From: an uncultured Lysobacterales bacterium
Lineage (GTDB): Bacteria; Pseudomonadota; Gammaproteobacteria; Xanthomonadales; SZUA-36
Direction of reading: 5' to 3'
Assembly (NCBI GenBank): GCA_937974465.1
Contig: CALJWY010000090.1
Location: 1 to 5,260, forward strand
Length of the DNA stretch: 5,260 bases
Under the pieces are notes generated by a model. It had not been told where the DNA came from and did not search any database. It was given only the letters and a program-made list of their open reading frames with translations. The translations under genes were made by a program, and so were the position numbers. Shown here piece by piece: positions 1 through 4,667 of this stretch. The first letter of the stretch is position 1. Every line of letters starts with the position of its first letter.

Positions 1-478
1 GGTCGCGCAATTCGTCACTGAGGCCCTCGCTGAGCCAGGCGTCGGCCGGCTCCTGGCTGGCGTTGATAAACGGCAGCACGGCCAGACTGTTCGGAACAGC
101 CGTCATGGATTTGTTTCCAGCTTGCTGCGACTGCAGGGCTGGTTGGATCAGCAGGAATAACCCCGCAGTGCCGGCGACCAGGAGTGCGGCCGCGAGCACA
201 ACGCTGGCTTTTCCACGCCGGCTTTCAATGGTGGTGCGACGGATACCATCCGGAGTGATATCGAAGATCCAGGCCAGGAACATGGCCACCGGGAAGCCGA
301 CCACGAAGGCGATGACAACCAGGGTTGGAATCCATGCAGGCATGAAAAGGCGTTCTGCGACGGTGACCAGTATCTCGGTCGCGCCCCAGGCCACCGCGAT
401 GTATACAGCAGCGGTCTGGAATACCTTGCGCTTGCGCAGCTCGATAAAGAAAGAATTATCGCCCATGCCCCGAATCAT
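1..478 (-). CDS. N-terminal part of a three-pass membrane protein of the FlgO/TolB-like TPR type (runs off the left edge)
   Basis: The minus-strand frame is open from an ATG at 478 to the window edge, giving about 159 residues with no stop. It begins with a short cytoplasmic stretch (FFIELRKRKVFQTAAVYI, about residues 10-27). Hydrophobic segments follow at about 18-40, 50-72 and 92-111. The motif WIFDITPDGIRR (70-81) lies between the second and third, and SLAVLPFINA...WLSEGLSDEL (131-157) comes after the third. This order (ELKRR-type start, AW-F-TP-GI-R loop, third helix, then AVLPF...SEGLS-E) is familiar from proteobacterial membrane proteins whose periplasmic part has a FlgO/TolB-like domain followed by TPR repeats. 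The TPRs would lie outside the window. Family knowledge gives no firm function. The start is uncertain: neither ATG 478 nor in-frame ATG 466 (MGDNSFFIEL..., closer to the usual family start) has a strong ribosome binding site. Confidence 0.8.
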   Translation of the reverse strand, partial: MIRGMGDNSFFIELRKRKVFQTAAVYIAVAWGATEILVTVAERLFMPAWIPTLVVIAFVVGFPVAMFLAWIFDITPDGIRRTTIESRRGKASVVLAAALLVAGTAGLFLLIQPALQSQQAGNKSMTAVPNSLAVLPFINASQEPADAWLSEGLSDELRD

Positions 479-795
479 ATCCGATTGAGAACCATGAGAG
501 CTACACGGAGGTGCTCTAAGCGGGTAGGGCGGCGGTGTGACAATCGACTGCCAATTGGCTGAAAAAGGGCTCCACTGAGCTCTTTCCACGGCTCATTCTG
601 CGGCCACGTTCAATCTGCGGCGCGGGAGCCAACAAAAAACACCTAAGGCAAACTCAATATGTCCACATCCGGCTTTATTATTGGATCGGATGCAACGACT
701 ATCGCTTAGCTTGTACTTGCCTGTTTGCTTACCTGGGAAAGGTAAAACACAGTGGTTCAAAAGGGTGAACCACTGTGTTCCTTACCTCCTTTTTT
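479..795. other. Intergenic region between two minus-strand genes
   Basis: About 317 bases carry no gene I can support. They contain the terminator of the upstream minus-strand gene (746-779) and presumably the promoter of the membrane-protein gene that starts at 478, although I see no convincing -35/-10 pair for it. Small symmetric elements are a 10-bp palindrome GCCAATTGGC at 550-559 and a 6-bp inverted repeat, CATCCG at 666-671 with CGGATG at 687-692. Neither can be assigned a role. The short plus-strand reading frames here lack ribosome binding sites and family-like sequence. Confidence 0.6.
746..779 (-). terminator. Rho-independent terminator of the small acidic-protein gene
   Basis: This is a perfect 14-bp inverted repeat: AACACAGTGGTTCA at 746-759 and its complement at 766-779, with a 6-base loop. 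Read on the minus strand, the stem is followed by TTTTACCTTT and begins 16 bases after the stop codon at 796-798, as expected for a terminator of that gene. On the plus strand a T-run (790-797) starts only about 10 bases after the stem, so termination in that direction is less canonical. The U-tract on the minus strand is short, but the stem is long. Confidence 0.8.
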
Positions 796-1050
796 TTACC
801 ACTCTTTACTTATGTCGAGATCATCCCAGTCGTCAAACTGTGAATACAAGTCCCTCAGGTCATTTCGTCTTTCAATTTTTCGCCTGGTGCTGAATCGATG
901 TTCGGACCCGGATGGATCTTCCCAATCAGCGCTATAAAAATCTTTTGAAAGATTTCCGATGTCATCAAAGTCATCGTCCAGCTCATCTTCAAAATCGTCA
1001 AAATATGCCGTTTCAAATTCCGGCGGCTTTTTCCTGTGTTTACGTCCCAT
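796..1050 (-). CDS. Small highly acidic protein of unknown function (84 residues)
   Basis: I do not recognise this protein with confidence. The chosen ATG at 1050 has a good ribosome binding site, GGAG, 8 bases upstream (1059-1062). The upstream in-frame ATG at 1074 would add eight residues but lies above that site. The product has a basic N-terminus (MGRKHRKKP), an acidic aromatic stretch (YFDDFEDELDDDFDD, about residues 16-30), a basic patch (RRKIERR, about 57-63) and an acidic tail (FDDWDDLD). I count 26 Asp/Glu against about 14 Lys/Arg. There is no signal peptide, membrane segment or cysteine, so it is probably cytoplasmic. The RRKIE...L...DD pattern faintly recalls small acidic gammaproteobacterial proteins annotated as PA3496 family, but I would not name it. 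A consensus-type promoter, a strong terminator and a good ribosome binding site support a real, single-gene transcript. Its promoter carries a MarR-like operator copy. Confidence 0.82.
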   Translation of the reverse strand: MGRKHRKKPPEFETAYFDDFEDELDDDFDDIGNLSKDFYSADWEDPSGSEHRFSTRRKIERRNDLRDLYSQFDDWDDLDISKEW

Positions 1051-1058
1051 TCGAGTTT

Positions 1059-1062
1059 CTCC
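1059..1062 (-). promoter_or_regulatory. Ribosome binding site deciding the start of the acidic-protein gene
   Basis: GGAG on the minus strand lies 8 bases before ATG 1050. It favours that start over the in-frame ATG at 1074. Confidence 0.7.
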
Positions 1063-1090
1063 AATATGAGGCACAGAGCACTCATGAGGG

Positions 1091-1119
1091 ATTTAAAATC
1101 CAAATAATCTTCATGTCAA
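1091..1119 (-). promoter_or_regulatory. Promoter of the small acidic-protein gene
   Basis: On the minus strand a perfect -35 box TTGACA (1114-1119) is followed after 17 bases by TTAAAT (1091-1096), which matches the sigma-70 -10 consensus at four of six positions. Transcription would start near 1084, giving a leader of about 34 bases before ATG 1050. The -35 box lies inside an operator-like palindrome (1106-1123), so a bound repressor would block RNA polymerase. Confidence 0.7.
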
Positions 1120-1123
1120 GATA
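1106..1123 (-). promoter_or_regulatory. Putative MarR operator, copy A (acidic-protein promoter)
   Basis: On the minus strand this reads TATCTTGACATGAAGATT. It has ATCTT/AAGAT arms of 5 bp around a 6-base centre and matches copy B (1298-1315) at 16 of 18 positions. It covers the -35 box of the minus-strand promoter. Assignment to the MarR protein encoded at 2006-2518 is inference from position, symmetry and the recurrence of the motif. Confidence 0.6.
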
Positions 1124-1190
1124 TTTTTTACCGACATCAATCTGTCTGGTGAATTCTGATATTAGAAAACCCTGTCCAACACATAGTCGG

Positions 1191-1211
1191 ATTTATCTGA
1201 AAAAGATAAAT
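1191..1211. repeat. Perfect 8-bp inverted repeat in the divergent region
   Basis: ATTTATCT (1191-1198), a 5-base spacer GAAAA, then AGATAAAT (1204-1211). It shares the TATCT/AGATA core with the operator-like copies but is 3 bases more tightly spaced, so it may be a different site or an unrelated AT-rich palindrome. It lies roughly midway between the two promoters. Confidence 0.5.
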
Positions 1212-1248
1212 ATGCTCCATGTTCTCAGAGATATAACTACATATGCGC

Positions 1249-1267
1249 CCTGGCAAAAACTGCCAGG
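1249..1267. repeat. 7-bp hairpin-forming inverted repeat
   Basis: CCTGGCA (1249-1255), loop AAAAC, TGCCAGG (1261-1267). It lies about 35 bases upstream of the -35 box of the 180-residue gene and has no T-run on either side, so it does not look like a terminator. Its role is unknown. Confidence 0.45.
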
Positions 1268-1297
1268 CAGAACTGACATTTTGCCTATTGCGATAAA

Positions 1298-1315
1298 TAT
1301 CTTGACATAAAGATA
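1298..1315 (+). promoter_or_regulatory. Putative MarR operator, copy B (promoter of the 180-residue gene)
   Basis: TATCTTGACATAAAGATA has perfect 6-bp arms (TATCTT / AAGATA) around GACATA. It overlaps the -35 box TTGACA (1302-1307). It is the most symmetric of the copies and is used here as the reference for comparing the others. An 18-bp palindrome over a -35 box is typical of a MarR-family repressor site; the link to the nearby marR gene is inferred. Confidence 0.65.
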
Positions 1316-1330
1316 AGTTGAGAATTTAAT
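1302..1330 (+). promoter_or_regulatory. Promoter of the 180-residue gene and probably marR
   Basis: Perfect -35 TTGACA (1302-1307), a 17-base spacer, then TTTAAT (1325-1330), which matches the -10 consensus at five of six positions. Transcription would start near 1337, leaving a leader of about 84 bases before ATG 1421. I found no convincing separate promoter before marR, so this promoter probably drives both genes. Confidence 0.75.
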
Positions 1331-1366
1331 AGATTCATGACTTGAAGTTTTTATCTCGGAAGCGGC

Positions 1367-1384
1367 CTTTTTGACATATAAATA
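1367..1384 (+). promoter_or_regulatory. Degenerate operator-like site in the leader
   Basis: This site contains TTGACATA and matches copy B at 13 of 18 positions. It is framed by an inverted repeat GGCCT (1364-1368) / AGGCC (1384-1388). It lies downstream of the predicted transcription start, where a bound repressor could act as a roadblock, or it may be chance in AT-rich DNA. No -10 box stands at the right distance to make its TTGACA a second promoter. Confidence 0.25.
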
Positions 1385-1404
1385 GGCCAGATAAGCTTTA
1401 CCAA

Positions 1405-1412
1405 AGGGAGGT
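1405..1412 (+). promoter_or_regulatory. Strong ribosome binding site of the 180-residue gene
   Basis: AGGGAGGT, with its GGAGG core 9 bases before ATG 1421, fixes the start codon of this unrecognised gene and argues that it is translated. Confidence 0.75.
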
Positions 1413-1420
1413 AAACACAA

Positions 1421-1963
1421 ATGTTAATAGGATTTGCACCAATTGGTTCAGTTGTAGATGCCTGGCAGTTTACTGAGAACGACCAGCAACCAAAAATCTT
1501 TAACAGTGAGAACTCATGTCAAGTGACGCGTGAATGTGAAATCAAGCGTTATGGTGCCTATTTCAAAGGGTGGTGCCAGGTTTTTGGCGAACATGAAAGC
1601 ATCCTGGTTGGAGAGCGCGAGAAATGCTGGCTTATCGGCGAAAATAAGGTAGGGCTGATTTTGCCAAAACATCTGGTCAAACAGCTCAATGGCGAAGTGC
1701 TTTTGCATGAACAGTTACCGGTGATCACATTCACTCAACAAGGTGTTCAAATTGGTGCACTTCAGTTCCCGTTTAAAAGTGAACTCGAAAAACGCGTCTT
1801 AAGTGCAATTGCGCAACTTATCGATAGTGGTCCCGATCTCCATTTGTTCCTGACCTCTCACCTCCTGTACGGAAATGGAAGCAAAATAATCACGATCTCG
1901 AACAAGAAGCCACAATCCATCATTTACAAGCAAATTGGCAACATAAAGATACAGTTGAAGTAG
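1421..1963 (+). CDS. Uncharacterised 180-residue protein, first gene of a MarR operon
   Basis: I do not recognise this protein. The start is well supported by AGGGAGGT and an upstream sigma-70 promoter. It has no signal peptide or clear membrane helix, so it is probably soluble and cytoplasmic. Four cysteines lie in the N-terminal 40% (C33, C38, C52, C69), in the contexts ENSCQVTREC, FKGWCQV and REKCWLIG. They could bind a metal or take part in redox chemistry, but no standard zinc or iron-sulfur motif is formed. The middle (about 75-120) alternates hydrophobic and polar residues, suggesting beta structure. Residues 119-150 (SELEKRVLSAIAQLI...LHLFLTSHLL) look helical, and the end is basic (KIQLK). 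The marR gene begins 42 bases downstream on the same strand, so the protein is probably controlled by MarR. Local base composition is lower in GC than dusA or the phoP-type genes, a possible but weak sign of transfer. Confidence 0.82.
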   Translation: MLIGFAPIGSVVDAWQFTENDQQPKIFNSENSCQVTRECEIKRYGAYFKGWCQVFGEHESILVGEREKCWLIGENKVGLILPKHLVKQLNGEVLLHEQLPVITFTQQGVQIGALQFPFKSELEKRVLSAIAQLIDSGPDLHLFLTSHLLYGNGSKIITISNKKPQSIIYKQIGNIKIQLK

Positions 1964-1983
1964 CCCTTCTTTTTTCTTTATGT
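1941..1983 (+). repeat. Inverted repeat spanning the stop codon, before marR
   Basis: ACATAAAGA at 1941-1949 and its complement TCTTTATGT at 1975-1983 enclose the stop codon (1961-1963) and a T-rich stretch. The left arm extends to ACATAAAGATA, identical to one half of operator copy B; the right arm is part of copy C. The pair may be two operator halves in opposite orientation, or an RNA hairpin between the two genes. Confidence 0.45.
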
Positions 1984-1990
1984 CAGGATA
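1973..1990 (-). promoter_or_regulatory. Putative MarR operator, copy C (upstream of marR)
   Basis: Read on the minus strand this is TATCCTGACATAAAGAAA, matching copy B at 16 of 18 positions though with weaker symmetry (4 of 6 arm pairs). It ends 15 bases before the marR start. That position suggests autoregulation, but no good -35/-10 pair is visible beside it. Confidence 0.5.
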
Positions 1991-2005
1991 CTCGGACTGA
2001 GACAA

Positions 2006-2518
2006 ATGATGGTTATGAACTTCTCTATGAATAGAGACATTATTGACGAACTGCAAAGCGACTGGAATAAACAACGTCCCGATCTCGACCCTGAACCCAT
2101 GGGTGTCATATTGCGTATCCAGGCATTGGCTAAAATCCTTGGAGATCAGACAGCCGAGAAACTGCAAATGTTTGATTTGCAATGGTGGCAATACGATGTT
2201 CTCTCTGCTTTAAGACGGCAGGGAGAGCCATTCATTATGGCAGCCACTGAGTTGGCAGACACGGCCATGCTGACCTCGGGTGCCATGACAAATCGAATTG
2301 ACCGCCTGGAGGAAGAACAGCTGGTACGAAGGGTCAAAGACGAAAATGATCTGCGCAGGGTGCTGGTTCAACTGACCAAAAAAGGACTTAAGTTGATTGA
2401 AGGAGCCACCGAGGCCAGGTTTGAGTCGGCAATGAAAGCCCTGGAGTGCCTCAGCAAACAGCAAAGAGAATCCCTAAGCGACCTTCTCCGATTGGTATTG
2501 ACCACTCAAGAGGCCTGA
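2006..2518 (+). CDS. MarR-family transcriptional regulator
   Basis: The 170-residue product has the MarR layout: N-terminal dimerisation helices (about 10-60, including DLQWWQYDVLSALRRQG, 57-73), a winged helix-turn-helix (ATELADTAMLTSGAMTNRIDRLEEEQLVRR, about 80-109, with recognition helix around TSGAMTNRIDRLE), a wing with the conserved D-x-D-x-R pattern (DENDLRRVLVQLT, 112-124), and C-terminal helices (about 127-168). Family members are dimeric, usually repressors released by small ligands or oxidation. The only cysteine is C148, so an OhrR-type N-terminal peroxide-sensing cysteine is absent. The start is uncertain: ATG 2006 has only a weak GGA 9 bases upstream, and in-frame ATGs follow at 2009, 2015 and 2027. 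It lies 42 bases after the 180-residue gene and probably shares its promoter. Three copies of an 18-bp palindrome-like motif around these genes are the likely binding sites. Its effector is unknown. Confidence 0.93.
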   Translation: MMVMNFSMNRDIIDELQSDWNKQRPDLDPEPMGVILRIQALAKILGDQTAEKLQMFDLQWWQYDVLSALRRQGEPFIMAATELADTAMLTSGAMTNRIDRLEEEQLVRRVKDENDLRRVLVQLTKKGLKLIEGATEARFESAMKALECLSKQQRESLSDLLRLVLTTQEA

Positions 2519-2533
2519 TTGCAAACCTCCTTT

Positions 2534-2557
2534 TGTGCATATTGATAAAATTGCACA
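2534..2557. repeat. 6-bp inverted repeat just before dusA
   Basis: TGTGCA (2534-2539) and TGCACA (2552-2557) flank an AT-rich 12-base centre and end 3 bases before the dusA start codon. This could be an operator or a weak hairpin near the translation start. It does not resemble the MarR-type motif. The gap contains GATAAA (2544-2549) but no properly spaced -35 box, so dusA may depend partly on read-through from marR. Confidence 0.35.
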
Positions 2558-2560
2558 CCT

Positions 2561-3574
2561 ATGAATCAAAATAACAAATATAAACTCAATCGCTTACTGT
2601 CAGTGGCGCCGATGATGGACTGGACTGACCGGCACTGCCGATATTTCCATCGATTACTGGCGCCTTCGGCCCTTTTGTATACGGAAATGGTGACCACCGG
2701 TGCCATCATCCATGGCGATGTGGATCGCCACCTCGCCTACAATCCCGAAGAACATCCCGTGGCGCTGCAGTTGGGCGGCAGTGAGCCGGCTGACCTGGCA
2801 AACTGTGCACGTATTGCTGAAAAATATGGTTATGACGAGATTAACCTGAATGTGGGTTGTCCTTCAGATCGGGTGCAGCGGGGCAGCTTCGGCGCCTGTT
2901 TGATGCTCGAACCGATACTGGTCAGGGATTGCATGTCTGCGATGCTGGACGCGGTTGATATTCCCGTCACCATCAAGACCCGCCTGGGTGTGGATGATCA
3001 CGAGAGTTACCAGTTTATGGCTGATTTTGTAGGCACGGTTGCCGAATCGGGTTGTACGGTATTTATCATGCATGCCAGAAAAGCTTTCCTGGAAGGCTTG
3101 AGCCCAAAACAGAACCGGGATGTACCACCTTTACACTACGACTGGGTTTACCGGTTGAAAAAGGAGTCGCCGGACCTGGAAGTGGTGATCAATGGTGGTA
3201 TCAATTCGATTGCAGACGTCCAGAGTCATCTTGACCATGTCGATGGTGTCATGTTGGGCCGCGCCGCCTACCAATCACCCTGGATTCTGACCGAGTGTCA
3301 GCAACAGTTGTTCGGTGATGTTGCTATCAGCCGGGAGAGCGTTGTTGAGGCGATGAGTGAGTATGTCGAGCGCCAGGTCAGTGCGGGAACAGCGGTAAAA
3401 CACATCAGCCGTCACCTGTTGGGATTATTCCAGGGACTGCCTGGTGCGAAAGTCTGGCGTCGCTACCTGAGTGAAAATGCTTTCCGGGATGACAACAATA
3501 CGGATTTACTACGCCAGGCGCTGTCCGCAAGGGAAAATACCGCTGGGCATGTGAGCATTGATGCAGGCCCTTAG
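2561..3574 (+). CDS. dusA: tRNA-dihydrouridine(20/20a) synthase DusA
   Basis: DusA is an FMN enzyme that uses NADPH to reduce uridines 20 and 20a in the D-loop of tRNA; it acts in the cytoplasm. The 337-residue product is close to the usual DusA length and lines up with the E. coli protein through most of its length as I recall it. Landmarks are SVAPMMDWTDRHCRYF (14-29) at the FMN-binding start of the TIM barrel, LLYTEMVTTGAIIHGD (38-53), EINLNVGCPSDRVQ (93-106) with catalytic Cys100, TIKTRLGVDD (137-146), MHARKA (170-175), INGGI (210-214) and the phosphate-binding GVMLGRAAYQSP (229-240). The helical tRNA-binding domain follows, with HISRHLLGLFQGLPGAKVWRRYLSENA. The start at 2561 lacks a visible ribosome binding site but gives the expected N-terminus. 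It follows marR by 42 bases on the same strand; I see no functional link and regard this as ordinary neighbourhood. Confidence 0.97.
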   Translation: MNQNNKYKLNRLLSVAPMMDWTDRHCRYFHRLLAPSALLYTEMVTTGAIIHGDVDRHLAYNPEEHPVALQLGGSEPADLANCARIAEKYGYDEINLNVGCPSDRVQRGSFGACLMLEPILVRDCMSAMLDAVDIPVTIKTRLGVDDHESYQFMADFVGTVAESGCTVFIMHARKAFLEGLSPKQNRDVPPLHYDWVYRLKKESPDLEVVINGGINSIADVQSHLDHVDGVMLGRAAYQSPWILTECQQQLFGDVAISRESVVEAMSEYVERQVSAGTAVKHISRHLLGLFQGLPGAKVWRRYLSENAFRDDNNTDLLRQALSARENTAGHVSIDAGP

Positions 3575-3658
3575 CCAAAGCTTTCAGCTGGAGTCGTCAG
3601 TATAAAAGGGCTTGCCAGTTGCATTTGTATTGTTCAGGTCTAATTCACATGATTGCGT

Positions 3659-3664
3659 TAGAAT
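3659..3664 (+). promoter_or_regulatory. Candidate -10 box of the PepSY/response-regulator/kinase operon
   Basis: TAGAAT matches the -10 consensus at five of six positions and lies 42 bases before the first gene of the operon. No good -35 box stands 16-18 bases upstream, which would fit a promoter needing an activator such as the PhoP-type regulator itself. This is tentative. Confidence 0.3.
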
Positions 3665-3706
3665 GAAGCCCTGATTAATGTTGCAATCCGGTTTTGAGCC
3701 GGGAAT

Positions 3707-3934
3707 ATGATGAAACGAAAACACCTACAAGCCGCATGTGTCATTTTGTTGGTATCCTTGATGTCAGTGTCCTCCTATGCGATCAGTTTGAATGACGCGG
3801 CACGAAAAGCAGCAAAACAAAATGATGCCAAGGTATTGTCCGCACGCACCGTGCAGCAGGGCAAGCGACGCATTCACGAGATCAAGTTGCTGACCAAGAA
3901 AGGTGTTGTCAAAACGGTCAGGATTCCTGAGTAG
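3707..3934 (+). CDS. Small exported PepSY-like protein
   Basis: The 75-residue product starts with a typical signal peptide: basic MMKRKH, hydrophobic LQAACVILLVSLMSV, and likely cleavage after SYA at residue 25. The mature part of about 50 residues, SLNDAARKAAKQNDAKVLSA...GKRRIHEIKLLTKKGVVKTVRI, has the PepSY pattern of one helix (A-x-x-A-A-K) followed by strands with K-V-L-S-A and I-K-L-L-T-x-x-G-V-V. It is therefore probably periplasmic. Small PepSY proteins often sit directly upstream of a PhoP-type regulator and sensor kinase in gammaproteobacteria and may modulate signal input; that role is inference. ATG 3707 and 3710 are both possible starts. GGGA at 3701-3704 is 5 bases from the second and only 2 from the first, favouring 3710. 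The response-regulator gene follows after 25 bases, so these form an operon. Confidence 0.85.
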   Translation: MMKRKHLQAACVILLVSLMSVSSYAISLNDAARKAAKQNDAKVLSARTVQQGKRRIHEIKLLTKKGVVKTVRIPE

Positions 3935-3959
3935 GGCAACAGGACACCGGGACTGAACC

Positions 3960-4634
3960 ATGCGGATATTACTGGTTGAAGACGACATCGGTTTACAAGC
4001 GTCTCTGTCTGAGATTTTGCGTGAATCCGGTTACGCGGTCGATGTCAGTGGGGATGGCATCGAAGGTTTGTACCTCGGTGAGGAATTCCCGATTGACCTG
4101 GCCATAATCGACCTGGGGTTGCCCGGGATGCCGGGTCTGGAACTGATTCGAAAATTGCGCAAGCAGGAACGCCAGTTCCCGATTTTAATATTGACCGCAC
4201 GCTCGGAATGGCAGGACAAGGTCGAAGGCCTCGAAGCAGGCGCTGATGATTATCTGACCAAACCGTTCCACCCGGAAGAGCTAAAGGCTCGCGTCGGCGC
4301 ATTATTAAGACGCTCGGCCGGTCATGCCCAGCCAAAGATCGAGCTTGGACCTTTGAAAATTGACCTGGTGAGCCAGCGGGTTTTTGAGGGCGATAAAGAG
4401 ATTGAACTGACAACCTATGAGTACAAGGTGTTTGAATACCTGCTGATGCACCCGGATGAAGTTGTCACCAAAACCGTTTTGTCCGAACATATCTATGAAG
4501 AAGATGCCGATCGGGACAGCAATGTTATCGAGGTATTTATTGGCCGTTTGCGCAGGAAAATTGACCCGAAAGGCCAGCTTAACCCCATCGAAACCCTGCG
4601 GGGCAGGGGATATCGATTAAATAAGCAATCCTGA
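3960..4634 (+). CDS. PhoP-type (OmpR-family) response regulator
   Basis: This 224-residue two-domain regulator has a receiver domain at 1-117: acidic pocket D8/D9 (LLVEDD), phosphoacceptor D51 in LAIIDLGLPG, T79 in LILTAR and K101 in LTKPFH. The segment SEWQDKVEGLEAGADDYLT closely follows the same segment of E. coli PhoP, ESWQDKVEVLSAGADDYVT. The winged-helix DNA-binding domain (about 125-221) includes ELTTYEYKVFEYLL, SNVIEVFIGRLRRKI and TLRGRGYRL. PhoP-type regulators bind direct repeats and activate envelope, metal or stress genes after phosphorylation by a partner kinase. The start at 3960 has GGGA 7 bases upstream (3949-3952). The gene lies between the PepSY-like gene and a sensor kinase whose start is 33 bases downstream. 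No phoP symbol is given because orthology to enterobacterial PhoP and the target regulon cannot be shown from sequence alone; QseB/PmrA-like relatives are the main alternative. Confidence 0.93.
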   Translation: MRILLVEDDIGLQASLSEILRESGYAVDVSGDGIEGLYLGEEFPIDLAIIDLGLPGMPGLELIRKLRKQERQFPILILTARSEWQDKVEGLEAGADDYLTKPFHPEELKARVGALLRRSAGHAQPKIELGPLKIDLVSQRVFEGDKEIELTTYEYKVFEYLLMHPDEVVTKTVLSEHIYEEDADRDSNVIEVFIGRLRRKIDPKGQLNPIETLRGRGYRLNKQS

Positions 4635-4667
4635 GCGTCCACAAGAATCCAGAAAAAACACTCTATT

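Larger units (their letters stand above)
1051..1420. other. AT-rich divergent promoter region
   Basis: These 370 bases separate the minus-strand acidic-protein gene from the plus-strand 180-residue gene. They hold the two divergent promoters with operator copies A and B, a perfect inverted repeat at 1191-1211, a CCTGGCA/TGCCAGG hairpin at 1249-1267 and a degenerate operator-like site at 1367-1384. One 60-base line (1081-1140) is only 30% GC. Open frames crossing this region on either strand have no ribosome binding site and look like chance. Confidence 0.65.

Noticed and set aside
63..488. Plus-strand open frame of 141 codons
   Set aside because: It is antisense to the minus-strand membrane-protein gene, whose translation has clear membrane segments and the AVLPF domain; the plus frame has low-complexity, family-free sequence.
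681..937. Two short plus-strand frames over the terminator and the acidic gene
   Set aside because: They run through a 14-bp terminator hairpin and antisense to a gene with promoter, ribosome binding site and terminator; neither has a ribosome binding site.
912..1310. Plus-strand frame of 132 codons
   Set aside because: It starts antisense inside the acidic gene and crosses the divergent promoter region, with no ribosome binding site and no recognisable domain.
1193..1420. Minus-strand frame of 75 codons in the divergent region
   Set aside because: It covers the promoter and operator of the plus-strand gene and lacks a ribosome binding site; it looks like a chance opening in AT-rich DNA.
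1957..1980. Possible terminator between the 180-residue gene and marR (GAAG...CTTC followed by T-rich sequence)
   Set aside because: The stem is only 4 bp, too weak for a convincing rho-independent terminator, so I kept the two genes as one operon.
3607..3672. Inverted repeat AGGGCTT / AAGCCCT between dusA and the PepSY-like gene
   Set aside because: The 7-bp arms are 52 bases apart with no T-run or supporting symmetry; this is likely chance.
4045..4413. Minus-strand frame of 122 codons
   Set aside because: It is the antisense shadow of the response-regulator gene, which has all conserved receiver and DNA-binding residues.
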